A stretch of 64,000 nucleotides of DNA from Romboutsia maritimum (GTDB taxonomy: Bacteria; Bacillota; Clostridia; Peptostreptococcales; Peptostreptococcaceae), in assembly GCF_002251085.2 (NCBI RefSeq), contig NZ_NOJZ02000012.1, forward strand, positions 1 to 64,000. Direction: 5' to 3'. The notes under the pieces are model-generated. The model was not told the DNA's origin and made no database searches. It saw only the letters and a list, made by a program, of their open reading frames with translations. This document shows positions 11,716 to 20,829 of this stretch, piece after piece. A program made the translations under genes and the position numbers. How positions within the stretch are numbered: position 1 is the first letter of the stretch; every line of letters starts with the position of its first letter.

Positions 11716-11850
11716 ATGAAAAGAACTTATCAGCCAAAGAAAAGACAAAGAAAGAAAGAACATGGTTTCAGAAAGAGAATGAAGACGTCTAACGGAAGAA
11801 ACGTGTTAAGAAGAAGAAGAGCTAAAGGAAGAAATAGATTAACTCATTAA
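11716..11850 (+). CDS. rpmH: 50S ribosomal protein L34
   Basis: 44 residues, extremely basic ([20 protein letters not shown]..., ending GRNRLTH), the full expected length of bacterial L34. AAGGCGG lies upstream of the ATG. It is the first gene of the rightward ori-proximal cluster, followed by rnpA, as in nearly all bacteria. Confidence 0.98.
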   Translation: MKRTYQPKKRQRKKEHGFRKRMKTSNGRNVLRRRRAKGRNRLTH

Positions 11851-11855
11851 TAATT

Positions 11856-11885
11856 AAAAAAGGCCGCTGTGAAAGTGGCCTTTTT
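11856..11885 (+). terminator. terminator after rpmH
   Basis: Stem AAAAAGGCCGCT / AGTGGCCTTTTT with one G-U pair, loop GTGAA, and a T-run. It should separate high-level rpmH transcription from rnpA. Confidence 0.9.
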
Positions 11886-11929
11886 GTGTAGAAAAATAAT
11901 TATTAGCTGTGTTTATGGAGGAATAGTAT

Positions 11930-12274
11930 ATGGACTTTAATAGGACACAAGGGTTAAAGAAGGACTCTGATTTTAGAAAAGTATATAAACACGGTAAATC
12001 TTTTGCAAATAAATATTTAGTAATGTATATACTTAAAAATAAATCAGATTGTAGTCGAGTTGGAATATCTGTATCTAAAAAGGTAGGAAAAGCGATTACT
12101 CGAAACAAAGTTAGAAGATTAATAAGAGAATCTTATAGATTATATATTGATGAAAAAGTAAAAACTGGATATGACATAGTTTTTATAGCAAGAGTATCTA
12201 GTAAAGATGCTAGCTTTAATGATATACAAAAATCATTAAAACATTTAGTGAAAAAATCAGATATGTTTGTTTAG
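11930..12274 (+). CDS. rnpA: ribonuclease P protein component
   Basis: 114 residues. The RnpA signature is intact: DFRKVYKHGKSFANKYLVMY near the N terminus and the RNR motif KAITRNKVRRLIRE (about residues 55-68). It is the protein partner of RNase P RNA in 5' maturation of tRNA. TGGAGG precedes the ATG. Overlapping frames on the other strand are shadows. Confidence 0.98.
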   Translation: MDFNRTQGLKKDSDFRKVYKHGKSFANKYLVMYILKNKSDCSRVGISVSKKVGKAITRNKVRRLIRESYRLYIDEKVKTGYDIVFIARVSSKDASFNDIQKSLKHLVKKSDMFV

Positions 12275-12321
12275 AATAGATAAGACAATTAGGATATATA
12301 ATAAGCATGGAGGTCTTTACT

Positions 12322-12573
12322 TTGAATAAAATAAAATATATATTGAAGGAAATTAATATGTATTTATCGAAAATATGTATTTGCTTAGTAAGATTTTATC
12401 AAAAATATATATCTCCTTTAAAAGGTCCAACTTGCAGATTTTATCCTACATGTTCACAATATTCAATCGAGGCATTTAAAAAATATGGATTATTTAAAGG
12501 TATGTATCTGACAATAAGAAGAATATTGAAATGTCATCCTTTCCACCCAGGGGGTTATGACCCTTTGAAATAA
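12322..12573 (+). CDS. yidD: membrane protein insertion efficiency factor YidD
   Basis: 83 residues from TTG 12322. The motif [19 protein letters not shown] and the C-terminal [12 protein letters not shown] are diagnostic of YidD, a small amphipathic protein that assists YidC-dependent insertion. The TTG is chosen because GGAGGT ends 7 nt before it; an ATG at 12307 overlaps that site and cannot be the start. ATG 12358 is a shorter option. It lies between rnpA and yidC as usual. Confidence 0.93.
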   Translation: MNKIKYILKEINMYLSKICICLVRFYQKYISPLKGPTCRFYPTCSQYSIEAFKKYGLFKGMYLTIRRILKCHPFHPGGYDPLK

Positions 12574-12603
12574 ATTGATAAGATACTTTAGGAGGTATAA
12601 AAA

Positions 12604-13308
12604 TTGAATATAATAAGCAATGTATTAGGACATGCTTTAAGAATAATATTTGAATTTGTTAATAATTATGGACTATCAATAGTGTTATTTACAATTTTCG
12701 TAAAAGTATTATTGTTACCGCTTACAATTAAGCAAACAAAATCTACAAAAGCAATGCAGGACATGCAACCTAGATTAAAAGAAATACAAGAAAAATATAA
12801 AGATAAGCCAGAAAAGCAACAACAAGAAATTATGAGTCTTTACAAAGAAACTAATTTCAATCCATTATCAGGATGTTTACCTTTATTAATACAAATGCCT
12901 ATATTATTTGGATTATTTAGTGTTTTAAGAGATCCTGTAAAATATAGTGTTTTCGCAGATCAAGCAGCTTTTGTAGCATCAGATAACGGATTTTTATGGC
13001 TAGCAAGTTTAACAGGAACGAATAATCTGAGTATGGGGATACTTTCAGGGGTGAGTGCATATGTAATGCAATCTGTAATGACGCCAGGTGATCAGCAACA
13101 AGCTTCAATGAAGACTATGTCATATGTTATGGCAGCTATGTCTTTTTGGTGGGGATATACTTTTCCAGCAGGGTTAGCAGTATATTGGACAGTAAGTAAC
13201 TTATTCTCAATAGCTCAATACTACTTAATAATGAATCCTTTAAAAGCTAAGCTAGCTAACTCTAAGGAGGTAGTAATAGATGAGAAGAAGCCTAGAATTA
13301 AAAAGTAA
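12604..13308 (+). CDS. yidC: membrane protein insertase YidC
   Basis: 234 residues, TTG start after AGGAGGT. The OxaA/YidC core has several membrane segments. The amphipathic loop reads KQTKSTKAMQDMQPRLKEIQ (about residues 41-60), and GCLPLLIQMPILFGLF (about 92-107) carries a conserved signature. It inserts proteins into the cytoplasmic membrane with or without Sec. No lipoprotein cysteine is apparent, and the protein is the short Gram-positive/clostridial form. Its end overlaps jag by 29 nt. Confidence 0.95.
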   Translation: MNIISNVLGHALRIIFEFVNNYGLSIVLFTIFVKVLLLPLTIKQTKSTKAMQDMQPRLKEIQEKYKDKPEKQQQEIMSLYKETNFNPLSGCLPLLIQMPILFGLFSVLRDPVKYSVFADQAAFVASDNGFLWLASLTGTNNLSMGILSGVSAYVMQSVMTPGDQQQASMKTMSYVMAAMSFWWGYTFPAGLAVYWTVSNLFSIAQYYLIMNPLKAKLANSKEVVIDEKKPRIKK

Positions 13309-13906
13309 AACAAAAGAAGAGGCAATAAATAAAGCTTTACAACAACTAAATGTAAAGTTAGAAGACTTAGAAGTCGAAATTATAGAAAATCCTACAAAAG
13401 GATTTCTTGGATTTATAGGTTCAAAAGATGGAACTTATAAATTTACAGTTATAGAAAGAGAAACAGATATAGCTAAAAAATTCATAGAAAATATACTTAA
13501 AAATGCTAATATTACAGCTAAGGTTAATGTAACCCAAGAAAACAATTTAATTAAAGTAAACATTGAAGGCAATGATGCTGCAAGTTTAATTGGTAGAAGA
13601 GGCGAAACACTAGATTCTATTCAATTTTTAACAGGTCTAGCACTTAACAAAGTAAATAAAGATTCTCATATGAGAGTTCTTGTGGATATCGAGAATTATA
13701 GATCTAAAAGAGAAGAATCTTTAGTAAGATATGCAAGTAAAGTAGCTAGAGAAGTAGCTAAAACTAAAAAAACTAAAAAATTAGATTGTATGAATCCTTA
13801 TGAAAGAAGAATTGTTCATTCAGCTCTTCAAAACGACAAATATGTTATTACGTATAGTGAAGGAACAGACCCTTACAGAAGATTAGTTATAGAGTATAAA
13901 AGATAA
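13280..13906 (+). CDS. jag: RNA-binding protein Jag/KhpB
   Basis: 208 residues. An N-terminal Jag domain (residues 1-50, ENPTKGFLGFIGSKDG) is followed by a KH domain (about 70-135, with the modified GxxG motif as LIGRRGETLDSIQ) and a C-terminal R3H domain (about 145-208, MNPYERRIVHSALQ). It binds RNA, in some Firmicutes together with KhpA. The ATG and its AAGGAGG lie inside the end of yidC, so the two are translationally linked. Confidence 0.95.
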   Translation: MRRSLELKSKTKEEAINKALQQLNVKLEDLEVEIIENPTKGFLGFIGSKDGTYKFTVIERETDIAKKFIENILKNANITAKVNVTQENNLIKVNIEGNDAASLIGRRGETLDSIQFLTGLALNKVNKDSHMRVLVDIENYRSKREESLVRYASKVAREVAKTKKTKKLDCMNPYERRIVHSALQNDKYVITYSEGTDPYRRLVIEYKR

Positions 13907-13911
13907 AACTT

Positions 13912-13941
13912 AACCTCCTAGATTATAGGGGGTTTTATTTT
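13912..13941 (+). terminator. terminator after jag
   Basis: Stem AACCTCCTA / TAGGGGGTT (one G-U pair), loop GATTA, followed by TTATTTTT. Confidence 0.85.
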
Positions 13942-14023
13942 TGAAATTTATTTTATATAATATTAGGATTAAGGAAAGAATTAAGATAACATAGATAAAT
14001 TAAGATAACGAGAGGTGAAAAAT

Positions 14024-15403
14024 TTGTTTATAGATGATACAATAGCAGCAATTGCAACAGCTCCTGGCGAAGGAGGAATAGGAATAATAAGAATAAGTGG
14101 AGATAGATCACTTTCTGTTGCTCAACAAATATTCAGATCAATGTCAGGAAAATCTATTGAAGATTATAACACAAGAACATTAATATATGGAAAAGTAGTA
14201 GATAATGAAAATGTAATAGATGAAGTACTATTAGCATATATGAAAGGCCCTAATTCATACACGTCAGAAGATGTTATTGAGATAAATTGCCATGGTGGAT
14301 TTATTTCAGTAAAGAAAATATTAGAATTAATATTATCTAAAGATGTAAGGTTAGCTGATAGAGGAGAATTTACAAAAAGAGCATTTTTAAATGGAAGAAT
14401 AGACTTATCTCAGGCAGAAGCTATTATAGACGTAATAACAGCAAAAACAGATATGGCTCATGAGGTAGCTCAAAATCAATTAGAAGGTTCGCTATCAAAC
14501 AAAATAAAAGAACTAAGATTTAAAGTAACAGAAGTACTAGCTCATTTAGAAGTTTCAATAGATTTTTCAGAAGAAGATGTTGAAGAAATAACTTATAAGA
14601 CACTTAGACAAAAATCTGAAGAAATTAGAAATGAAATCAAAAAATTATATGATACAGCTGAAAGCGGAAAAATCCTTAGAGAAGGATTAAAAACAGTAAT
14701 AGTAGGAAAACCAAATGTAGGTAAATCATCATTATTAAATTCTATTTTAGGAGAAAATAGAGCAATAGTTACGGATATACCGGGTACTACTAGAGATGTA
14801 ATAGAAGAATTTGTAAATATAAAAGGGATTCCTCTTAAGATAGTAGATACTGCTGGTATAAGAGAAACTGAGGATGTTGTTGAAAAAATTGGAGTAGAGA
14901 AATCTAGAGAATCATTTAATACTGCAGATTTAATTATCATGGTTCTAGATGCATCTAATAAATTAAGTGATGATGATATAGAGATATTACAACAAATAGA
15001 AAATAAGAGAACTATAGTTTTATTAAATAAAACAGATTTAAATAAACAAATAGAAGAAGACATGCTAAAGCAATATGTTGACAGTAATAGTATAATAAAA
15101 ATATCAGCATTACAAAATGAAGGAATAGAAGAATTATATGATAAAATAGAATCTATGGTTTATAAAGGAAGTGTCAAAAATACTTCGAATTTAATGATTA
15201 CAAATTCAAGACATAAAGATGCATTATCTAAAGCATATGAATCTATAAATGATGCAATAATTGCTATTGAGCAAAACATGCCGTATGATTTTATAGAAGT
15301 AGATTTTAAAAACATATGGGATTATTTAGGATATATAAATGGAGATACAATAAAAGAGGATTTATTAGATACTATATTTAGTAATTTCTGTATAGGTAAG
15401 TAA
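14024..15403 (+). CDS. mnmE: tRNA modification GTPase MnmE
   Basis: 459 residues. An N-terminal tetrahydrofolate-binding domain (DTIAAIATAPGEGGIGIIR) and a helical domain surround the GTPase domain. That domain has GKPNVGKSS (from about residue 228), DIPGTTRD, DTAGI and NKTD. The C-terminal FCIGK cysteine motif is intact. With MnmG it makes the 5-carboxymethylaminomethyl modification of wobble uridine. GTG 14015 lies within the ribosome site (AGAGGTG), so TTG 14024 is chosen as start. Confidence 0.96.
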   Translation: MFIDDTIAAIATAPGEGGIGIIRISGDRSLSVAQQIFRSMSGKSIEDYNTRTLIYGKVVDNENVIDEVLLAYMKGPNSYTSEDVIEINCHGGFISVKKILELILSKDVRLADRGEFTKRAFLNGRIDLSQAEAIIDVITAKTDMAHEVAQNQLEGSLSNKIKELRFKVTEVLAHLEVSIDFSEEDVEEITYKTLRQKSEEIRNEIKKLYDTAESGKILREGLKTVIVGKPNVGKSSLLNSILGENRAIVTDIPGTTRDVIEEFVNIKGIPLKIVDTAGIRETEDVVEKIGVEKSRESFNTADLIIMVLDASNKLSDDDIEILQQIENKRTIVLLNKTDLNKQIEEDMLKQYVDSNSIIKISALQNEGIEELYDKIESMVYKGSVKNTSNLMITNSRHKDALSKAYESINDAIIAIEQNMPYDFIEVDFKNIWDYLGYINGDTIKEDLLDTIFSNFCIGK

Positions 15404-15476
15404 TTTAATATTATAACCGGTCGGTCTTAATACTTAAATATATATAAATTATAATGATAAATTTAAATTATTATTG

Positions 15477-15492
15477 TGATTTTCGTGAAACA
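15477..15492. promoter_or_regulatory. possible degenerate parS site
   Basis: TGATTTTCGTGAAACA matches the ParB site consensus TGTTTCACGTGAAACA at 13 of 16 positions, with a perfect right half. It lies in the mnmE-mnmG gap, about 4 kb from soj-parB and near the origin, where such sites are expected. Not a perfect palindrome, so only a candidate. Confidence 0.4.
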
Positions 15493-15518
15493 TTAAGGTT
15501 TAATAGAAAGGAGATATA

Positions 15519-17414
15519 ATGAAAAAGTTTAATGCAGGAGAATATGATGTAGTCGTTGTTGGAGCTGGACATGCTGGATGTGAAGCTGCCTTAGCAACAG
15601 CAAGGATGGGACAAAAGACACTAGTTGTAACATTGTCTTTAGATTCTATAGGAATGATGCCATGTAATCCATCTATAGGTGGTACAGGTAAAGGACAATT
15701 AGTAAAAGAAATAGATGCTTTAGGTGGACAAATGGGTATAAATGCAGATAAAACATTTATACAAAGTAGAATGTTAAATACAGCAAAAGGACCAGCTGTA
15801 CATTCATTAAGAGCGCAAGCAGATAAGTTTAAGTATCACACAGAAATGAAAAGAACCTTAGAAGATGAACCTAACATAGATATAGTTATGGATGAGGTTG
15901 TTGATATATTACATGAAGGAAATGTAGTTAAAGGAGTAGTCACAAAACTAGGTTGTATATATGAAGCTAAAGCTGTAGTTTTAGCAACAGGAGTTTACTT
16001 AAACTCTAAGATATATATGGGAGAAGTTTCATTTCATGAAGGACCTAATGCATTAGGATATGCAAAGCATTTAACAGAAGGATTAGTAAATTTAGGCTTA
16101 AATATGAGAAGATTTAAAACTGGTACACCAGCTAGAATTCATAGAGATAGCATAGATTTTTCGGTTATGGATAGACAAGAAGGAGATAAAAAGATTACAC
16201 CATTCTCTTTCTTAAGTGAAAATTTAAATATCAATCAAGAACCATGTTATTTAACTAGAACCAATTTAGATACACATGCAGTAATTTTAAATAACTTAAG
16301 CAGATCTGCTATGTATGGTGGAAAAGTAGAAAGCACAGGTGCTAGATATTGTCCATCTATAGAAGATAAAGTTGTAAGATTTAATGATAAAGAATCACAC
16401 CAAATATTTATTGAGCCAGAAGGAATAGATACAAAGGAAATGTATATTCAAGGTATTTCGACAAGTTTACCTTATGAAGTGCAAATACAAATGTATAAGA
16501 CTGTAAAAGGTTTAGAAAATGCTCAAATAATGAGACCTGCTTATGCTATAGAATATGATTGTATTGATCCTACTCAATTAAAAATATCTCTTGAAATTAA
16601 AGGTGTTGAAAATTTATTTAGTGCAGGACAATTTAATGGAACTTCAGGATATGAAGAAGCAGCATCTCAAGGTCTTATAGCTGGTATAAACGCAGCATTA
16701 AAAATACAAGGAAAAGAACCTTTTGTACTTGATAGAGCAGAAGCATATATTGGAGTATTAATAGATGATTTAGTAACAAAAGGAACTAATGAACCTTATA
16801 GAATGATGACATCTAGATCAGAATATAGATTATATTTAAGACAAGATAATGCGGATATGAGACTTACTCAAAGAGGATATGATATAGGGTTAGTTAAAGA
16901 AGATAGATATCAAAGATTTTTAAATAAAAAAGATGAAGTTGAAAAAGAATTAGAGAGATTAAAAACTGAAAGAGTAACACCAAAAGAAGTGAACCACCTT
17001 CTTTTAGAAAAGGGTGCATCTGAAATAAAAGTAGGATTATCTTTATATGAATTTTTAAAACGCCCTGAAGTAACTTATGAATTAATCGAGTTAGTAGGAA
17101 AAGGTGCAGGAGAAGAAGTTTCGGATGAAGTTAAAGAACAATGTGTAATAATGACTAAATACGAAGGATATATAGATAAACAATTAAAACAAATAGATCA
17201 GTTTAAAAAACTAGAAAATAGAAAGCTTCCAGAAAATATAAATTATTCATCAATAGATGGCCTTAGAATAGAAGCTAGACAAAAGCTTGATGCTATAAAA
17301 CCTATATCTATAGGACAAGCTTCTCGTATATCAGGGGTTTCGCCTGCAGATATCTCAGTACTTCTTATATATTTAGAACAAATGAGAAGAGGTAGGGGAG
17401 GAAATAATGAATAA
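15519..17414 (+). CDS. mnmG: tRNA modification enzyme MnmG
   Basis: 631 residues. The FAD-binding Rossmann motif [12 protein letters not shown] is at about residues 14-25. Family signatures include [18 protein letters not shown] and RTGYEEA-like [13 protein letters not shown]. The helical C-terminal domain ends GRGGNNE. It acts with MnmE at wobble uridine of several tRNAs. AAGGAG precedes the ATG. It overlaps rsmG by 8 nt, forming an operon. Confidence 0.98.
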   Translation: MKKFNAGEYDVVVVGAGHAGCEAALATARMGQKTLVVTLSLDSIGMMPCNPSIGGTGKGQLVKEIDALGGQMGINADKTFIQSRMLNTAKGPAVHSLRAQADKFKYHTEMKRTLEDEPNIDIVMDEVVDILHEGNVVKGVVTKLGCIYEAKAVVLATGVYLNSKIYMGEVSFHEGPNALGYAKHLTEGLVNLGLNMRRFKTGTPARIHRDSIDFSVMDRQEGDKKITPFSFLSENLNINQEPCYLTRTNLDTHAVILNNLSRSAMYGGKVESTGARYCPSIEDKVVRFNDKESHQIFIEPEGIDTKEMYIQGISTSLPYEVQIQMYKTVKGLENAQIMRPAYAIEYDCIDPTQLKISLEIKGVENLFSAGQFNGTSGYEEAASQGLIAGINAALKIQGKEPFVLDRAEAYIGVLIDDLVTKGTNEPYRMMTSRSEYRLYLRQDNADMRLTQRGYDIGLVKEDRYQRFLNKKDEVEKELERLKTERVTPKEVNHLLLEKGASEIKVGLSLYEFLKRPEVTYELIELVGKGAGEEVSDEVKEQCVIMTKYEGYIDKQLKQIDQFKKLENRKLPENINYSSIDGLRIEARQKLDAIKPISIGQASRISGVSPADISVLLIYLEQMRRGRGGNNE

Positions 17415-18126
17415 TAAAGAAATTCTAAGAAATGGACTAGAAGAACTTGGTTTAAAATCAGATGATAAAGTATTAGAAAGTTTTAGAATTTATAGAGAAA
17501 TATTAGTTGAGTGGAATCAAAAAATGAACCTTACTGGTATAGAAGACGAAAAAGAAGTGTATATAAAACACTTCTTAGATTCTATATCTGCTGTAAAAAA
17601 TGGATATATAACAGATGGAATGTCTATCATTGATGTAGGAACAGGAGCTGGATTTCCTGGTTTACCCCTAAAGATTTGTTTACCAAATTTAAAAACCACT
17701 TTATTAGATTCTTTAAATAAAAGAATAAATTTCTTACAAGAAGTTAGCAACCAACTACAACTTGATGATATAGAATTTATACATGGTAGAGCTGAAGATT
17801 TTGGTAAGGATGAAATATATAGAGAAAAATATGACATAGCGACAGCAAGAGCTGTAGCAGGGTTACCTATTTTAATGGAGTTTTGTGTTCCATTTGTAAA
17901 AGTAGGAGGGCACTTTATATGTCTAAAAGGACCTAATGCAAATCTTGAATTAGAAGAGTCTAAAGCTGCTATGGATGCTTTAGGTTTAGAATTTATAGAA
18001 AAGATTGATGTTGAATTGCCTGATTCTGAATTAAATCACAATATATTGGTATTTAAAAAAGTAAAAAATACACCAGATAAATACCCTAGAAAAGCAGGTA
18101 AACCAGCAAAAGCACCTATAAAATAG
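17407..18126 (+). CDS. rsmG: 16S rRNA (guanine-527-N7)-methyltransferase RsmG
   Basis: 239 residues. SAM-binding motif I is [16 protein letters not shown] (about residues 75-90), with [12 protein letters not shown] following and ATARAVA further on. It methylates N7 of G527 in 16S rRNA; loss gives low-level streptomycin resistance in other bacteria. GAGG within the mnmG end serves the start. The 187-nt gap after it holds no clear feature apart from a weak hairpin near 18145-18171. Confidence 0.97.
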   Translation: MNNKEILRNGLEELGLKSDDKVLESFRIYREILVEWNQKMNLTGIEDEKEVYIKHFLDSISAVKNGYITDGMSIIDVGTGAGFPGLPLKICLPNLKTTLLDSLNKRINFLQEVSNQLQLDDIEFIHGRAEDFGKDEIYREKYDIATARAVAGLPILMEFCVPFVKVGGHFICLKGPNANLELEESKAAMDALGLEFIEKIDVELPDSELNHNILVFKKVKNTPDKYPRKAGKPAKAPIK

Positions 18127-18313
18127 CTATAAAAACATTAAGAAAAGTAATTATTTCCTAAGAAATAACTTAACTTACATTAAAAATTAAACAAAATAGA
18201 AGGATTATGTAAGTACATGAAGAAATATTAACTCATATATAACTAATGTATGATTAATTTGTAGATAGTTACTGAAATTCAAATATATTTATATCTAATG
18301 AGAGAGGGATGTT

Positions 18314-19099
18314 ATGGAAGATAAAAGAGTTATGGAGATACCTATAGAAAATATAGTTCCAAATCCATATCAGCCAAGAAAGATATTTTCACAAGCAGCA
18401 CTAGAAGAGTTAAGCAACTCTATAAAAGTTTATGGAGTACTTCAGCCTATAACAGTTAGAGAAAAAGATGATAAATATGAGTTAATTGCGGGGGAAAGAA
18501 GATTTAGAGCAGCTAAACTTGCTGATTTTAAAACTATTCCAGCTATTATAAATAATATGTCAGATGAATCTTCAGCAGTACTTGCTTTGTTAGAAAATTT
18601 ACAAAGAGAAGATTTAAACTTTATTGAAGAGGCTATGGGATATGAGAATTTAATAAAGGAGCATAGCTTTACCCAACAACAGTTAGCTGAAAAATTAGGA
18701 AAAAATCAATCGACTATAGCGAATAAGCTTAGAATATTGAGACTTCCTGGCGATGTAAAAATAAAGCTTGTAGAAAATGGTTTGACTGAAAGACATGCAA
18801 GATCGCTTCTTAAATTACCAAATGAAGAGTTAATGAAAGAAGTTTTAGACAAGGTAATAAAAAATGAAATGACTGTAAAGAAAACTGAAAAATTAATAAA
18901 AGATATATTAGAAGATTTGCAATCTCAAGAAGAACCTGATAAAAAACAAAATATAAAAGGTGCCATGGGTATTAGAATATACTTAAACACTATAAAACAG
19001 GCATTTGATGCAATATTAGGCACAGGAATTGAGGCTAAGTATAATGAAATAGATAAGGGAGATTACATGGAAGTTGTTGTAAAGATTCCTAAAAAATAA
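18314..19099 (+). CDS. noc: nucleoid occlusion protein Noc (ParB family)
   Basis: 261 residues. A ParB N-terminal domain has NPYQPRKIFS and the CTP-binding region with GERRFRAAK (about residues 57-65). A helix-turn-helix follows (LGKNQSTIANKLRILRLP, about 130-147). Position between rsmG and soj, separate from the second ParB-like gene, fits Noc. It starts almost at the ParB core: the roughly 25-residue amphipathic N terminus that anchors B. subtilis Noc to the membrane is missing. It could therefore act more like a second ParB. Confidence 0.88.
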   Translation: MEDKRVMEIPIENIVPNPYQPRKIFSQAALEELSNSIKVYGVLQPITVREKDDKYELIAGERRFRAAKLADFKTIPAIINNMSDESSAVLALLENLQREDLNFIEEAMGYENLIKEHSFTQQQLAEKLGKNQSTIANKLRILRLPGDVKIKLVENGLTERHARSLLKLPNEELMKEVLDKVIKNEMTVKKTEKLIKDILEDLQSQEEPDKKQNIKGAMGIRIYLNTIKQAFDAILGTGIEAKYNEIDKGDYMEVVVKIPKK

Positions 19100-19100
19100 A

Positions 19101-19130
19101 AAGGTTACTGCTTAGCAGTAATTTTTTTTT
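19101..19130 (+). terminator. terminator after noc
   Basis: Stem AAGGTTACTGC / GCAGTAATTTT with G-U pairs, loop TTA, then a run of T. It separates noc from soj-parB. Confidence 0.85.
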
Positions 19131-19155
19131 AAAAGATTTAGGGGGGGAAAATCTT

Positions 19156-19929
19156 ATGAGTAAGGTAATAGCAGTATTTAATCAAAAGGGTGGAGTTGGA
19201 AAGACTACTACTAATGTAAATTTAAGTGCAAGTATTGGTAAAATGGGTAAAAAGACATTGGTTTTAGATTTAGATCCTCAAGGCAATACAACTAGTGGAT
19301 ATGGAATAGATAAAAATACTGTTGAAAGTACAATATACGAAGTTATATTAGATAACTTGAGTATTAGAGAAGCTATAATAAGTACAGAATTTGAGAATAT
19401 AGATATAATTCCATCCGCAACAGAGCTAGCAGGCGCAGAAATAGAGCTTACATCAATGAAGGATAGAGAATATATTTTAAAAAATGCTTTAGCAGAAATC
19501 CGAAATGAGTATGATTATATATTTATAGACTGTCCTCCTTCATTAGGAATGCTTACTATAAATTGTCTAACAGCTGTGGATAGTGTTTTAATACCGATAC
19601 AATGTGAATATTATGCCTTGGAAGGTGTTAGTCAATTAATGGAGACTATAAAATTAGTTAAATCAAGACTAAATCCTAAAATTGATATACAAGGGGTAGT
19701 ATTAAGTATGTTTGACGGTAGAGCTAATCTATCTATTCAGGTGGTAGAAGAAGTTAAAAAGTATTTTAAAGGAAGTGTATATACAACTTTAATACCTAGA
19801 AATGTTAGATTGGCTGAAGCACCAAGTCATGGTAAACCAGTAATTTATTATGATACTAGATGCAAAGGGTCAGTGGCATATTTAGAGTTAGCAGAAGAGT
19901 TTATAGATTTAGAGGAGGATGTAATATAA
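19156..19929 (+). CDS. soj: chromosome partitioning ATPase Soj/ParA
   Basis: 257 residues, MinD/ParA type. Deviant Walker A KGGVGKTTTNVNL is at residues 11-23, DLDPQGNTT near 40, and Walker B IFIDCPPSLG near 120. It works with ParB in origin segregation and regulates DnaA in related bacteria. A GGGGGGG-rich ribosome site precedes the ATG. The stop is one base from the parB start. Confidence 0.97.
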   Translation: MSKVIAVFNQKGGVGKTTTNVNLSASIGKMGKKTLVLDLDPQGNTTSGYGIDKNTVESTIYEVILDNLSIREAIISTEFENIDIIPSATELAGAEIELTSMKDREYILKNALAEIRNEYDYIFIDCPPSLGMLTINCLTAVDSVLIPIQCEYYALEGVSQLMETIKLVKSRLNPKIDIQGVVLSMFDGRANLSIQVVEEVKKYFKGSVYTTLIPRNVRLAEAPSHGKPVIYYDTRCKGSVAYLELAEEFIDLEEDVI

Positions 19930-19930
19930 T

Positions 19931-20806
19931 ATGGATAAAAAAGTGCCTAAGAGAACTAATAGATTAGGAAGAGGACTTAGTGCATTAATACCAGACACTA
20001 AAGAAGAAATAGATAAAAAAGATATAATTAATTTAGAATTAGATAAAGTGTATCCAAATGAATCACAACCTAGAAAGGTATTTAATGGCGATAAGATAAA
20101 AGTTTTATGTGAATCAATTAAAAATTATGGAGTATTACAGCCAATTGTTGTAAAACCTGATGAAGAAGGAAAATATATGATAATAGCAGGAGAAAGAAGA
20201 TATAGAGCCTCAAAGATGGCAAATCTAAAAGAAATTCCTGCTGTAATTAAAGACATTCCTATGAGAGATATTATGGAAATAGCTCTTATAGAGAATTTAC
20301 AAAGAGAAGATTTAAATTCTATAGAAGAAGCTATAGCTTATAAAGGTCTTATAGATCATTATCATGTAACTCAAGAAGAACTATCAGAAGCAGTGGGTAA
20401 AAGTAGACCACATATAACAAACACCATTAGGCTATTAAATTTACAAAATGAAATTATTGATATGATAGAAGAAGGAAGTTTAACAGCAGGACATGGTAAA
20501 GCATTGCTTAGAATAGTAGATAAAGAAAAACAACTAGAGATAGCTAAAAAAGTAGCAGAAGAAGAACTTTCTGTTAGAGAGACAGAGAGATTAGCTAAAA
20601 GTATATCTGAGAACAATGAAATAAAAATTCCTAAGAAGATTAAAGAAAAAGATATATTTATAGTAGATGTAGAAGAAAGATTGACAAATGTCTTTGGTAC
20701 AAAAGTCAATATTTCAAAAGGTAAGAAAAAAGGAAAGATAGAAATAGAATATTATGATGATGACGAATTAAATAATATAGTATCTATGCTTCTGGAAGAA
20801 CATTAA
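19931..20806 (+). CDS. parB: chromosome partitioning protein ParB (Spo0J)
   Basis: 291 residues. The basic N-terminal box RLGRGLSALIPD is the Soj-interacting type. The CTP-binding fold has GERRYRASK, the helix-turn-helix has VGKSRPHITNTIRLL, and a C-terminal dimerisation domain follows. It loads at parS near the origin and slides as a CTP clamp. Noc at 18.3 kb is its paralogue. Confidence 0.97.
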   Translation: MDKKVPKRTNRLGRGLSALIPDTKEEIDKKDIINLELDKVYPNESQPRKVFNGDKIKVLCESIKNYGVLQPIVVKPDEEGKYMIIAGERRYRASKMANLKEIPAVIKDIPMRDIMEIALIENLQREDLNSIEEAIAYKGLIDHYHVTQEELSEAVGKSRPHITNTIRLLNLQNEIIDMIEEGSLTAGHGKALLRIVDKEKQLEIAKKVAEEELSVRETERLAKSISENNEIKIPKKIKEKDIFIVDVEERLTNVFGTKVNISKGKKKGKIEIEYYDDDELNNIVSMLLEEH

Positions 20807-20829
20807 TTAAGCAAGAGAGGAAAGTATAT

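Noticed and set aside
11545-11763. Minus-strand frame opposite rpmH
   Set aside because: Covers the rpmH promoter and coding region on the other strand; no independent support.
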